Part shown: positions 17,210 to 26,900 of the stretch, one piece after another
Layout of the letters: the number at the start of each line of letters is the position of its first letter
How positions within the stretch are numbered: the stretch's first letter is position 1
NCBI RefSeq assembly: GCF_000971475.1
Contig: NZ_DF967539.1
Location: 90,850 to 154,849 of the forward strand
From: Sulfuricella sp. T08
Lineage (GTDB): Bacteria; Pseudomonadota; Gammaproteobacteria; Burkholderiales; Sulfuricellaceae
Reading direction: 5' to 3'
Length of the DNA stretch: 64,000 bases
Translations under genes and position numbers: made by a program
Notes under the pieces: generated by a model
Told to the model about the DNA's origin: nothing
What the model saw: only the letters and a program-made list of their open reading frames with translations
The model's database searches: none

Positions 17210-17965
17210 CTAGTTTTTCAACTCACCACACACCGGACAGGCCGGGTCCTTCTTCAGCCTGATCGAGCGCCACTCCATCTGCAACCCATCGAGCAGCAGC
17301 AGCCGGCCATTCAGCGGCTGGCCTGTGCCGCTCAGGATCTTCAGCGCTTCGGCCGCCTGGGTTGAGCCGATGATTCCCACCAGCGGCGCGAACACGCCCA
17401 TCACCGCGCAGCGCTCGCCTTCCTCAACCCCCGTTTCCGGAAACAGGCAGTGGTAGCAAGGGCTGGATGGGGTACGCAAATCAAAAACCGCTACCTGTCC
17501 ATCGAAGCGGATCGCTGCACCGGAAACCAGCGGCTTTGCGTGGGCGACGCAGGCACGGTTGACGGCATGGCGGGTGGCGAAGTTGTCGCTGGCATCAAGC
17601 ACGACATCGGACTGAGCGACGAGGTGGTTAAGTTCAGCCCCTTCGACGCGCTGCGGAATGGCCGTGATGTTGGTTTCTGGATTGATGGCGGCGAGCGTGC
17701 GCTGCGCTGATATCGCCTTGTTGGTGCCGAGGGAATGGGTGAAGTGGGCGATCTGGCGCTGCAGGTTGGTGAGGTCTACGCTGTCGCCGTCGCAGATCGT
17801 GATTCTGCCAACGCCGCTGGCAGCAAGGTAAAGCGCGGCTGGGGAGCCCAAGCCGCCGGCGCCGATGATCAGGGCATGGGCGCCAAGCAGTTTTTCCTGC
17901 CCCTCAATGCCGATCTGTGGCAGCAGGATGTGCCGGCTGTAGCGCAGGAGCTGGTTGTCGTCCAT
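17210..17965 (-). CDS. moeB: MoeB/ThiF-family sulfur-carrier adenylyltransferase
   Basis: A 251-aa E1-like enzyme that adenylates the C-terminal glycine of a sulfur carrier such as MoaD or ThiS. It has the ATP-binding IIGAGGLGSPAALYLAASGVG, the family motif DLTNLQRQI, the DASDNFATRHAVN segment, and paired zinc cysteines CYHC and CPVC near the C-terminus. MoeB and ThiF cannot be told apart reliably without the partner gene, and no moaD or thiS is visible. It lacks a rhodanese domain. The upstream side borders a large inverted repeat. Confidence 0.85.
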   Translation of the reverse strand: MDDNQLLRYSRHILLPQIGIEGQEKLLGAHALIIGAGGLGSPAALYLAASGVGRITICDGDSVDLTNLQRQIAHFTHSLGTNKAISAQRTLAAINPETNITAIPQRVEGAELNHLVAQSDVVLDASDNFATRHAVNRACVAHAKPLVSGAAIRFDGQVAVFDLRTPSSPCYHCLFPETGVEEGERCAVMGVFAPLVGIIGSTQAAEALKILSGTGQPLNGRLLLLDGLQMEWRSIRLKKDPACPVCGELKN

Positions 17966-17997
17966 TGGTAGGGGTCAGATGTCAGCCATCAGCTTGA

Positions 17998-18072
17998 TAG
18001 GGTGGGCACGTTTTTGTGCCCACGCGGAACAACCTCCGCTGACCGCGTGGGCACAAAAACGTGCCCACCCTA
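17998..18072. repeat. Perfect 30-bp inverted repeat with self-palindromic arms
   Basis: Positions 17998-18027 and 18043-18072 are exact reverse complements, separated by 15 bp. Each arm is itself palindromic (GTGGGCAC ... GTGCCCAC around a T-run or A-run), so alternative hairpins and a cruciform are possible. It lies between the 3' end of ctpA and the 5' end of the moeB-like gene, both on the minus strand. It fits a REP-type or MITE-like mobile repeat and could also act as a transcript 3'-end stabiliser. Confidence 0.9.
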
Positions 18073-18081
18073 CCTTAGGCC

Positions 18082-19509
18082 TCACTTGCGCTGCAGGATA
18101 TTCAATCCCTTCAGCAGGTTGAGTGCCTGATTCAGCTGGTAGTCGTTTTTCGAGACGACCTCGCCGGGAGCCGGTTTGCCGCTGTCGGTTTTGCCTTCTT
18201 TGCCCTTGGGCTCAGCTTTGGGTGGTGTGGGCAGCTTGATCGACGGCGATTCGGGCTTCTTGTCTTCTTCGTCCTTGTTGCCGTTGGATAGATGCCGCTC
18301 CAGATCGGCTTCGCGCAGGTTGAATGCGCCCTGCTGCTCGACTCCGCTGACCGTTGCCTCTTCGACAGCGATATCCGGGCTGATGCCTTTGGCCTGGATG
18401 GAGCGTCCATTGGGCGTGAAATAGCGCGACGTGGTCAGTTTGATGGCGGTGTTGTTGCCTAATGGCAGGACGGTTTGCACCGACCCCTTGCCAAAGGTTT
18501 GCGTGCCCATGATGATGGCGCGCTTGTGATCCTGCAGGGCGCCAGCAACGATTTCTGAGGCCGAGGCCGAGCCGCCGTTGACCAGTACCACCATAGGCAC
18601 GGTTTTAATGTCTGCGGGCAGGTTTTTCAGGTAATCTTCCTGCGTAGCGTTGTGCAGGTAGTTTTCCTTGTTTGCCGTCAGCTTCATCTTGGCGTCCTCG
18701 GTGCGTCCCTCGGTATACACCACCAGAGCATCTTTCGGCAGGAATGCCGATGAAACTGCGACGGCGCCGTTGAGCAGGCCGCCCGGATCGTTGCGCAAAT
18801 CCAGCACCAGCCCCTTCAGAGGTGCCTTGTTCTGCTTGTAAAAGGTATCCAGTGCCTTGGCCATGTTCTCGCCAGTATGCTCTTGAAACTGGGTAATGCG
18901 GATATAGCCATAGCCCGGTTCGACCAGTTTCGATTTTACGCTCTGGATTTTGATCACGGCGCGCGAGAGGGTAATGATCAGGGGTTTGGTTTCGCCCTTG
19001 CGGATCACAGTGAGAGTGATCTTGGTTCCAGGTTTACCGCGCATGCGTTTGACTGCATCATTCAAAGTTAGTCCCTTGACCGGGGTTTCGTCCAGCTTGA
19101 TGATCAGGTCTCCACTTTTTATGCCAGCCAGGAATGCCGGCGTATCCTCGATGGGCGACACCACCTTGACGAAGCCGTCCTCCATGCCCACCTCGATGCC
19201 GAGGCCGCCGAATTCGCCCTGGGTTCCGACGCGTAAATCCTTGAACGCATCGGCGTCAAGGTAAGCGGAATGGGGGTCGAGGCCTGAGAGCATGCCGTTG
19301 ATTGCTTCGGTGATGAGTTTTTTGTCTTCCACCGGTTCGACATAGTCGCTCTTGATCTTGCCGAAGACCTCGGTGAAGGCACGCAGGTCATCGATAGGTA
19401 GTGGACTGACGGTTTCCTTGTTGGCCACTGCGGAGAAATTGAGGCTGATCATCACTCCGATGATGGCGCCAAAAAAGATCAAGCTGGTTTTTTGCATTTT
19501 GCCGCGCAT
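18082..19509 (-). CDS. ctpA: Carboxy-terminal processing protease, S41 family
   Basis: An exported serine protease of about 475 aa. An N-terminal membrane or signal segment precedes a PDZ domain (GGLGIEVGMEDGFVKVVSPIED). The S41 core has the catalytic Ser in GGSASASEIVAG and Lys in QTFGKGSVQT. The C-terminal 90 residues are Lys/Pro-rich and low-complexity. The ATG at 19509 is preferred because GAGG lies 9 bp before it; a TTG at 19533 and an ATG at 19518 are alternatives. It follows envC in a gpmI-envC-ctpA order common in proteobacteria, suggesting an operon for cell-wall and envelope maintenance. Confidence 0.92.
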   Translation of the reverse strand: MRGKMQKTSLIFFGAIIGVMISLNFSAVANKETVSPLPIDDLRAFTEVFGKIKSDYVEPVEDKKLITEAINGMLSGLDPHSAYLDADAFKDLRVGTQGEFGGLGIEVGMEDGFVKVVSPIEDTPAFLAGIKSGDLIIKLDETPVKGLTLNDAVKRMRGKPGTKITLTVIRKGETKPLIITLSRAVIKIQSVKSKLVEPGYGYIRITQFQEHTGENMAKALDTFYKQNKAPLKGLVLDLRNDPGGLLNGAVAVSSAFLPKDALVVYTEGRTEDAKMKLTANKENYLHNATQEDYLKNLPADIKTVPMVVLVNGGSASASEIVAGALQDHKRAIIMGTQTFGKGSVQTVLPLGNNTAIKLTTSRYFTPNGRSIQAKGISPDIAVEEATVSGVEQQGAFNLREADLERHLSNGNKDEEDKKPESPSIKLPTPPKAEPKGKEGKTDSGKPAPGEVVSKNDYQLNQALNLLKGLNILQRK

Positions 19510-19542
19510 TACATTCATCCTCGTTTCACTCAATAATCTGTG

Positions 19543-20721
19543 TTAGTTCAGCTTAACCCAGCCCAGCGGGTCGAATGGTCGACTTTTATACCGCATTTCA
19601 AAGTATAAACCGGTTTCTGCAATTCCGCCGCTGTTTCCTACTGCAGCGACGGCATCGCCAGCCCGAACGGGTTCGCCGGCCTGTTTGTAGAGGGTTTCAT
19701 TGTTGCCGTAGAGGCTCATGTAGTCATCACCGTGGTCGACGATGACGATGTTGCCAAAGCCGCGCAGCCAGTCGGAAAATACCACCCGCCCGTTGGCGAT
19801 GCATTTGACGTCCTGTCCCGCTGCCGATTTGATGAACCAGCCTTTCCAGGTTGCGCCGCTGTCTTCCCGTTGACTGCCGAAGCGGTTGACAAGTTCCCCG
19901 CGTACCGGCAAAAGAAGCTTGCCCTTGAGCTGATGGAGCGTGCCGCCGGTTGGCTCGGGAGTGGGTTGGCTGCGGTTGTACAAAGGGGCGCTCTTTTTTT
20001 TCTTGGCTTTCGCCAGCTTGCTCAGGCGTTCAATCAATTGCGTCAGGCGTTTTTCGTCACGCTGCAGGCGGCCGATTTCATGGCGCTGGCTGGTTATTTT
20101 CTGGTTGATGCGGACCAGCACTGTTTTGCGCGCTTGCTTGTCCTTTTCCAACTGAGCTTTCTGATGCGCCTGCTCCAATTTGACTTGCTCCAGTTCGGCA
20201 CTTTTTTCCTGGTAAAGCTGAGCGAGCTCCCTGGAATGCGCCAGGTTGGTGCGCAAGCTTTCAATCAGGGTGGCGCGTGCGCGGGAGAGGTAAGTGTAAT
20301 AGTGCAGCTGGCGTGCAAGTTGATTGGGATCTTGCTGGTTGAGCAGGATTTTCAGGGGATCGTGCTGGCCGTGCAGGTAGTAGTGAGAGAGCAACTGGCT
20401 GAGCAGAGCCTGCTGATTGCCTATTTTGCCCTGGGTGTCGCGGCCTTCACGCTGCACCTGACTCAGCGTGGCGCTGACGATTTCCTGTTGCTGCGCCAGT
20501 TCCCGCAGTCGCCGGTTGGCCGTGCTGATCGCTTGCTCAGATTGCTTCAGCGCATCGGTGGCATCGGTCTTTTTGTCTTCCGCGCTTTCGACTTCTTTTT
20601 GCAGGGACTTGATGCGTTCGCGCAGGCCGGAGAGATCGTCCTTCGGCGCGGCATGAGTGATGAATGCGCAAGCCAGCCCGACAGCAAGGAAAATTGCTCG
20701 GGCAGGCCAGGCAGATGCCAT
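19543..20721 (-). CDS. envC: EnvC-like murein hydrolase activator (degenerate M23)
   Basis: A 392-aa exported protein with a signal peptide (cut near THA at residues 22-24), long coiled coils (about 30-240) and a C-terminal LytM domain. The zinc-binding residues of active M23 peptidases are absent: the first His/Asp region reads WKGWFIKSAAG and the HxH region reads YMSLYGN. This is the expected state for EnvC, which activates amidases AmiA/B at the septum rather than cutting murein. Its start overlaps the gpmI stop (TAATG), showing coupling. Confidence 0.9.
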   Translation of the reverse strand: MASAWPARAIFLAVGLACAFITHAAPKDDLSGLRERIKSLQKEVESAEDKKTDATDALKQSEQAISTANRRLRELAQQQEIVSATLSQVQREGRDTQGKIGNQQALLSQLLSHYYLHGQHDPLKILLNQQDPNQLARQLHYYTYLSRARATLIESLRTNLAHSRELAQLYQEKSAELEQVKLEQAHQKAQLEKDKQARKTVLVRINQKITSQRHEIGRLQRDEKRLTQLIERLSKLAKAKKKKSAPLYNRSQPTPEPTGGTLHQLKGKLLLPVRGELVNRFGSQREDSGATWKGWFIKSAAGQDVKCIANGRVVFSDWLRGFGNIVIVDHGDDYMSLYGNNETLYKQAGEPVRAGDAVAAVGNSGGIAETGLYFEMRYKSRPFDPLGWVKLN

Positions 20722-22259
20722 TATTCGAATTCGATCAGCGGGTGGCCGGTCATTTCCGGGGGTTGCTGCAGCCCCATGATTTTCAGCAGCGTCGGGGCCA
20801 CATCCTCGAGCGCACCGGTTTCGGCCAGATGTGCTTTGCGGCCGACGTACACGAAGGGCACCCGGTTCAAGGTGTGGGCAGTATGAGCCTGATGCGAGTT
20901 TTCATCTGCCATCATTTCCGCGTTGCCGTGGTCGGCGGTAATCAGCACTTCTCCACCGTTGCGCTGCATTGCCTCGACTACCCGGCTTAAACACTGGTCC
21001 AGCGTTTCTATTGCCTTGACCGTTGCGGGCATTACGCCGGTATGACCAACCATGTCGGCGTTGGCGTAGTTGCAGATGATGGCGTCGTACTGGCGGCTCT
21101 CAATCGCCTCGACCAGCTTGTCGGTGACTTCGAAAGCGCTCATTTCCGGCTTCAGATCGTAGGTGGGAACGTCTGGAGAAGGAACCAGGATACGGTCCTC
21201 GCCCGGATAGACGCGCTCCTCTCCGCCGTCGAAGAAGAAGGTGACGTGGGCGTATTTTTCGGTCTCCGCGATCCTGAGTTGTTTCAGTCCCAGGTTCGAG
21301 ATGTATTCGCCGAAGCCGTTGCGGATCTGTTCCGGCGGGTAAGCGGCCCGTACGTTGAAGTCTTTGCTGTATTCGGTGAGGGTGCAGTAAGAAGCGAGTT
21401 GCGGTACCTGTTCACGTTCGAACAAATCGAAGCCGGGTTCGATGAAGGCACGCGTGATCTCGCGCGCGCGGTCGGAACGAAAATTCATGAATACCACTAC
21501 GTCGCCGTCTTCCATGCGCACCGGTTGTTCGCCGGGCGGGACGATGGCCGTGGCCTTGACGAACTCATCGTTTTCGTCGCGGGCATAGGCCGCTGCCAAA
21601 GCTGCTTCCGCGCTTTCCGCCTGATATTCCGCCTTACCCTGGGTGAGCAGATCGTAGCCGGTCTTGACACGCAACCAGCGCTTGTCGCGGTCCATGACGT
21701 AGTAGCGGCCGATGATGGAGGCGATTCGCCCTGTCTTGATCTGGTCACACTTTTCCTGGAGCCGACGCAGGTAATTCTGTGCGCTTCTTGGCGGAGTGTC
21801 TCGGCCATCGAGGAAGGCGTGCAGGTAGACTTTCTCCAGTCCGGCGCGGGCTGCCATATCGAGCATGGCGTGGATGTGTGTTTCGTGGCTATGCACTCCG
21901 CCATCGGAAACCAATCCCATAATATGCAATGCCTTGCCGCTGCTCCTGGCGATTTCCACTGCCTGGGTCAGGGCAGGATTGGCGAAGAAATTACCACTGC
22001 TGATGGCGCGATTGATGCGGGTGAATTCCTGGTAGACGACACGGCCAGCGCCGATGTTGAGGTGGCCTACCTCGGAGTTGCCCATTTGTCCGCTGGGCAA
22101 TCCCACCGACGCTTCGGACGCATTGATGGTGGTATGGGGACAGGTCTGCCAGAGTTTATCCCAATTGGGTTTGTGCGCGCTGGCAATGGCGTTGTTATCC
22201 CGGCTTTCGCTGCAACCGAATCCGTCCAGGATAATGAGTAAAACGGGGGTAACCTTCAT
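20721..22259 (-). CDS. gpmI: 2,3-bisphosphoglycerate-independent phosphoglycerate mutase
   Basis: A 512-aa iPGM that interconverts 3- and 2-phosphoglycerate in glycolysis and gluconeogenesis, using two Mn2+ ions and a phosphoserine intermediate. Motifs include [12 protein letters not shown] at the N-terminus, the nucleophile Ser in [24 protein letters not shown], the metal ligands in [12 protein letters not shown], and [11 protein letters not shown]. Full family length. It heads the minus-strand gpmI-envC-ctpA unit. Its promoter must lie in the A/T-rich region shared with the divergent arsR gene. Confidence 0.97.
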   Translation of the reverse strand: MKVTPVLLIILDGFGCSESRDNNAIASAHKPNWDKLWQTCPHTTINASEASVGLPSGQMGNSEVGHLNIGAGRVVYQEFTRINRAISSGNFFANPALTQAVEIARSSGKALHIMGLVSDGGVHSHETHIHAMLDMAARAGLEKVYLHAFLDGRDTPPRSAQNYLRRLQEKCDQIKTGRIASIIGRYYVMDRDKRWLRVKTGYDLLTQGKAEYQAESAEAALAAAYARDENDEFVKATAIVPPGEQPVRMEDGDVVVFMNFRSDRAREITRAFIEPGFDLFEREQVPQLASYCTLTEYSKDFNVRAAYPPEQIRNGFGEYISNLGLKQLRIAETEKYAHVTFFFDGGEERVYPGEDRILVPSPDVPTYDLKPEMSAFEVTDKLVEAIESRQYDAIICNYANADMVGHTGVMPATVKAIETLDQCLSRVVEAMQRNGGEVLITADHGNAEMMADENSHQAHTAHTLNRVPFVYVGRKAHLAETGALEDVAPTLLKIMGLQQPPEMTGHPLIEFE

Positions 22260-22308
22260 GCTGAAATTTTCTGGCTCGTTTTAAATTTTAAAGAAGTAGC
22301 ATAATTTT

Positions 22309-22324
22309 ATTATATTTTACTAAT
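22309..22324. promoter_or_regulatory. Candidate ArsR operator in the gpmI/arsR divergent region
   Basis: The 16-mer ATTATATTTTACTAAT matches the palindrome ATTAGCATATACTAAT (found before the RND genes) at 12 of 16 positions, with the right half intact. It lies upstream of TATACT at 22333-22338, a likely -10 box for the arsR gene, and covers the -35 position. The surrounding 22262-22392 region is very A/T-rich. Autoregulation is inferred. Confidence 0.45.
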
Positions 22325-22392
22325 AATCGCATTATACTTAAATTCTTAATCTACCTCAGCATCCTGAAATATAGCTTAACGAAGGCGAGCAG

Positions 22393-22710
22393 ATGGAACT
22401 TAATACGGTTGAATTGATCGACAAGGAAGAGCACATTGAGCAGGCGTCTCGCGCCATGAAAGCCATGTCGCATCCGCTGCGCCTGAAAATCCTGTGTGTG
22501 CTGGGCGACAGGGAAGTCAGTGTGCAGGATATTGTTGAAAGCGTGGGCACATCCCAAAGCAATATTTCCCAGCATCTGGCGATTTTGCGTGACAAAGGAG
22601 TGCTGCGAACGCGCAAAGATGCCAATCGAGTGTTTTACCGGGTCGGCGATCCGCGTACACTGAAATTGATCAGCCTGATGCGCGATGTTTTTTGTGGTTT
22701 CGCCAAGTAA
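22393..22710 (+). CDS. ArsR-family regulator with SqrR/BigR-type cysteine pair
   Basis: A 105-aa winged-helix ArsR protein: helix-turn-helix TSQSNISQHLAILRDKGVL (residues 53-71) and wing TRKDANRVFYRV. It contains only two cysteines, C35 in LKILCVLGD and C101 in DVFCGFAK, 66 residues apart. That is the spacing of the persulfide-sensing pair in SqrR (C41/C107) and BigR (C42/C108), where sulfane sulfur links the two and releases DNA. Metal-binding CxC motifs of ArsR/SmtB are absent. It precedes an RND pump and YgaP-like and rhodanese genes and has operator-like sites around it. Role as a persulfide sensor is inferred. Confidence 0.85.
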   Translation: MELNTVELIDKEEHIEQASRAMKAMSHPLRLKILCVLGDREVSVQDIVESVGTSQSNISQHLAILRDKGVLRTRKDANRVFYRVGDPRTLKLISLMRDVFCGFAK

Positions 22711-22735
22711 CGCCTATAACCAAATCTATTATATC

Positions 22736-22759
22736 GGGTTCCACGTCAACGCGGAATCC
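22736..22759 (+). other. Hairpin downstream of the arsR gene
   Basis: GGGTTCCACG (22736-22745) and CGCGGAATCC (22750-22759) form a ten-position stem with one A-C mismatch and one wobble, around a TCAA loop. No T-tract follows. It may end or protect the arsR transcript before the separate promoter of the RND genes. Confidence 0.5.
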
Positions 22760-22805
22760 ATCTGAGTGTTGCGCAGTACTCCCACCAAAGGTTCTATTTA
22801 GCGGC

Positions 22806-22837
22806 TTGAATAATAAAGTATATTAGCATATACTAAT
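22806..22837 (+). promoter_or_regulatory. Promoter with overlapping ArsR-type operator before the RND genes
   Basis: TTGAAT (22806-22811) and TATACT (22829-22834) are separated by 17 bp. The palindrome ATTAGCATATACTAAT (22822-22837; arms ATTAG/CTAAT, 14 of 16 symmetric) covers the -10 box. A repressor bound here would block transcription starting near 22841. The best candidate repressor is the ArsR protein encoded just upstream. Confidence 0.65.
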
Positions 22838-22856
22838 TCATTTTTTGGGGTCGAGC

Positions 22857-23882
22857 GTGCTTAAAACTGTCTGGATTCTGTTGGGGATATTCCTGGCTCC
22901 GCTGGCTCAGGCGGCGTTGCCTTTTGCTGTTGCGACGGTAGAGTTCCGTGAGGTGGATCAGACATACGCCGCCGAGGCGCTGGTCGAAGCGGTCAGGCAG
23001 TCGACTGTGGCGGCCCAGATTTCCGGCCGCATTGTCGAAGTCAATTTCGATGTCGGCGAAACCGTGAAAAAAGGCCAAGTGCTGGTTCGTATCGACGAGA
23101 GCGAAGCCCGTCAGGCGGTCGCCGGCAGCGAGGCTGTAGTGGCCCAGGCGCGTGCCAATTTGCAGAATGCACGCCAGCACTATGAGCGCACCAAGCAGCT
23201 GCTGGCGCAGAAATTCATCAGCCAGGCCGCGCTCGACAAGGCGCAGGCGGACTACAAGGCAGCTGAGGCACAGTTGGCGGCAGCCTTGGCGAGTGCGGGG
23301 CAGGCTGCCACCACCAAGGGCTTCACTGCGGTGATGGCGCCTTACAGCGGTGTGGTCGCGGTCCGTCATGTCGAGCTAGGGGAAATGGCGAGCCCCGGCA
23401 AGGCGCTGATGACCGGTTTCGATCCCAAGGATTTGCGCGTGGTGGCGAGCATTCCCCAGTACAAACTGGCGGATGTGCGCCGCTCCGCTCGCGCCCAGGT
23501 GGAATTTCCCTCCTTCAACAAGTGGGTCACGGCCACAGCGGTTACCCTCCTGCCCGCCGCTGACGCGAGAACCCATACCACCCGCGTTCGCCTGGATTTG
23601 CCCGAAGATGTCCGCGATGTCTACCCCGGCATGTTTGCACGTGCTCACTTTGTCATCGGTCGGGCGAAGAAGCTGCTGGTGCCTGCGCAGGCTATCGTCC
23701 GACGGAGCGAGGTGACCGCCGTCTACGTGGTCGACGCGAAAGGCGGCGTGGTGTTCCGCCAGATCCGTCTGGGTGAGTCGGCGGCCGATGGCATGGTCGA
23801 AGTGCTGGCCGGTTTATCTGCAGGCGAAGCAGTGGCGTTGGAGCCGGTCAAGGCGGGGATATATTTGAAGGCTAAGCAGTGA
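22857..23882 (+). CDS. RND efflux periplasmic adaptor (membrane fusion protein)
   Basis: A 341-aa HlyD/AcrA-type adaptor. A signal peptide ends near AQAA (residues 15-20). It is followed by a barrel-sandwich lipoyl half-motif (AQISGRIVEVNFDVGETVKKGQVLVRID), a coiled-coil hairpin, and the second half-motif APYSGVVAVRHVELGEMASPGKAL. It links the inner-membrane pump encoded next to an outer-membrane channel; no TolC-like gene is in the window. The GTG start at 22857 has GGGG 6 bp upstream; a TTG at 22845 is less likely. Confidence 0.88.
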   Translation: MLKTVWILLGIFLAPLAQAALPFAVATVEFREVDQTYAAEALVEAVRQSTVAAQISGRIVEVNFDVGETVKKGQVLVRIDESEARQAVAGSEAVVAQARANLQNARQHYERTKQLLAQKFISQAALDKAQADYKAAEAQLAAALASAGQAATTKGFTAVMAPYSGVVAVRHVELGEMASPGKALMTGFDPKDLRVVASIPQYKLADVRRSARAQVEFPSFNKWVTATAVTLLPAADARTHTTRVRLDLPEDVRDVYPGMFARAHFVIGRAKKLLVPAQAIVRRSEVTAVYVVDAKGGVVFRQIRLGESAADGMVEVLAGLSAGEAVALEPVKAGIYLKAKQ

Positions 23883-23940
23883 TGGGGAACGGGTAATGAG
23901 TAAAGACACCCCCCCATCGCCCATCATCCATCACTCATCA
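23882..23940 (+). repeat. Degenerate heptamer-like repeat across the RND start
   Basis: The adaptor-pump junction contains GATGGGG (23882-23888) complementary to CCCCATC (23912-23918), and a run of CATC-based units to about 23940. Such TGATGGG/CCCATCA phrases look like low-complexity intergenic repeats, which here overlap the annotated N-terminus of the pump. Confidence 0.5.
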
Positions 23941-26900
23941 CCGAATATGGGTATTTCCGGTCGTATTGCCACAGCCTTCCTGCAGTCGCAGATGACGCCG
24001 CTGATCGCGCTCATCGCGTTTTTGCTCGGCTTGTTTGCTGTGATGGTGACGCCGCGTGAGGAAGAGCCACAGATCAACGTTACCATGGCGAACGTGTTTA
24101 TTCCGTTCCCCGGTGCTTCCGCCAAGGATGTGGAGAGCCTGGTGGCCACGCCGGCTGAGCAAGTGCTGTCGTTGATCACTGGTATCGAGCACGTCTACTC
24201 GGTTTCGCGCCCTGGTATGGCGGTGCTTACCGTGCAGTACAAGGTGGGCGAGGATCGTACCCAAGCGCTGGTGCGCCTGTACGATACCGTCCAGTCGCAC
24301 CGTGACTGGGTTTCCCCTAATCTCGGCGTAGGCGAGCCGATCATCAAGCCGGTCGGTATCGACGACGTGCCGATTGTCAGCCTCACCCTGTGGACGGAGG
24401 ACGCCACCCGCGGTGCCTATGAACTGCAGCAGATCGCCCATGCCGCCGAAATAGAACTGAAACGTATCAAGGGCACGCGCGAAGTGAAAACCCTGGGCGG
24501 GTCGAGCCGCGTGGTGCGGGTGATCATGGATGCCGAGCGGATGAATGCCTACCGTATTTCCGCCCAGGATATCCGCGATGCTCTGCAGGTCAGCAACGCT
24601 TCCCAGCCTTCCGGCACGCTGGTCGAAAATAACCGTGAAGTGCTGGTGCAGACCGGCACCTTCCTGTCCAGCAGCGCGGATGTCAAGCAACTGGTGGTGG
24701 GCGTCGCCGAGGGCCGGCCGGTATTCATGACCGATGTGGCGCGGGTAGAGGACGGCCCCGACCAGCCCAGCCGCTATGTCTGGCTGGGCACCGGCCCGGC
24801 GGCAGCCGGCAAGAAAATTGTCGGCAAGGGCGAATTCCCAGCGGTGACCCTGGCGGTTTCTAAGAAGCCCGGCGAGAACGCGGTGGATGTTGCCGAGCGT
24901 GTCATCAGGCGCGTCGAGCAGCTGCACGGCACTATCATCCCCGACGGGGTCCACGCCACGGTCACGCGCAACTACGGCGAAACCGCCAACGACAAGGCGC
25001 AGAAACTGATCGGCAAGCTGATCTTCGCCACCGCCTTCGTAGTGCTGCTGGTACTGATGGCGCTGGGCAAGCGAGAAGCGCTGATCGTCGGCATGGCGGT
25101 GATGCTGACGTTGGCGGCGACATTGTTCGCTTCCTGGGCGTGGGGCTTCACACTCAACCGGGTATCGCTGTTCGCGCTGATTTTCTCCATCGGCATCCTG
25201 GTCGACGACGCCATCGTGGTGATGGAAAACATCCACCGCCGCCGCGAACTTGAACCAGGCAAGCCGCTGGCCGAGGTAATTCCCGAGGCGGTGGACGAAG
25301 TCGGTGGCCCGACCATACTCGCCACCCTGACCGTGATCGCGGCGCTGTTGCCGATGGCTTTCGTTTCCGGCCTGATGGGGCCGTACATGAGTCCGATCCC
25401 GATCAACGCCAGCATCGGCATGCTGATTTCCCTCGCCATCGCTTTCACCGTCACGCCCTGGCTGGCGCTCAAGCTCCTGGCGCACAAGCATGACGCGCCG
25501 AGCCATAGCGAACTCGGTGCGGAGAGCCGGTTGTTTGGTTTCTTCAGCACAGGTCTGACACCCTTCCTCAATCGCGAGCAAGGCAAGGGCAATCGCAACA
25601 AACTCTGGCTGGCGATCGTCGGGATGATCGTTTTTGCGCTTCTGCTGGCGGTATTCAAGATCGTGATCATGAAAATGCTGCCGTTCGACAACAAGTCCGA
25701 ATTCCAGGTGGTGGTGGACATGCCGGTGGGCACGCCGCTGGAGCAGACCGCGCGGACGATGCGTGAAATAGGAGGCTATCTGTCCAGCGTGCCGGAGGTG
25801 ACCGATTATGAAGCTTACGTGGGCACCGCTTCGCCGATCAACTTCAACGGCCTGGTGCGCCAATATTACCTGCGCAGCGGCAGCGAAATGGGTGATGTCC
25901 AGGTGAATCTGGTGGACAAGCACCACCGCGACCGCAAGAGCCACGAAATCGCGACCAGTGTGCGTCCCGAAATCGAGCGAATTGCTGCCCGGCATCAGGC
26001 CAAGGTCAAGGTGGTGGAAGTGCCGCCGGGCCCGCCAGTGATGTCGCCGATCGTCGCCGAAGTTTATGGGCCGGACTACGAGGGCCAGATGAAGGTGGCG
26101 AAGCAGGTGCGCGCCTACTTCGCCAAAACCGCCGATATCGTGGCGATCGACGACACCATCGAGGAGGACGCGAACAAGTTTGTCCTGCGAGTCCTGCAAG
26201 GAAAGGCGGCGCTGATGGGTGTGGCGCAGAAAGACGTAGTGGCAGTGATGCGCATGGGGCTGTCCGGCGAGGATGTGACCCCGATGCATGAAGGCGAGTC
26301 CAAGTTCGAGGTGCCAGTGCGCGTGACGCTGGCGCCGGAGCGGCAAAGCAGCCTGGACGAGTTGCTCAAGCTCACCGTGCGGGCGCAGGATGGTACGCTG
26401 GTGCCGCTGTCGGAGCTGGTCAGCGTGGCGCCGAGCGCGCGCGAGAAAACCATCTACCACAAGGATCTGCTGCCGGTGGTGTTCGTCGTCGGCGATATGG
26501 CCGGCAAGCTGGATAGCCCGCTCTATGGCATGTTCTCCATACGTTCCGCGATCAACGGCATGAAGCTGGCCGAGGGCGGGACTCTGGGCGACTATTTTAT
26601 CAGACAGCCGGATGACCACTACGCCGGCTACAGCATCAAGTGGGACGGGGAATGGCAAGTCACCTACGAGACCTTCCGCGACATGGGCATTGCCTACGCG
26701 GTCGGTCTGGTATTGATCTACCTGCTGGTGGTGGCGCAGTTCAAATCGTACCTGGTGCCGCTCGTGATCATGGCGCCTATCCCTCTCACCATCATTGGAG
26801 TGATGCCCGGCCACGCTCTGCTCGGCAGCCAGTTCACCGCAACCAGCATGATCGGCATGATCGCACTGGCCGGCATCATCGTGCGCAATTCGATCCTGTT

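Noticed and set aside
19732-22241. Long plus-strand open frames (384 and 399 codons) opposite envC and gpmI
   Set aside because: They are complements of well-supported genes and show no conserved motifs or plausible translation starts.
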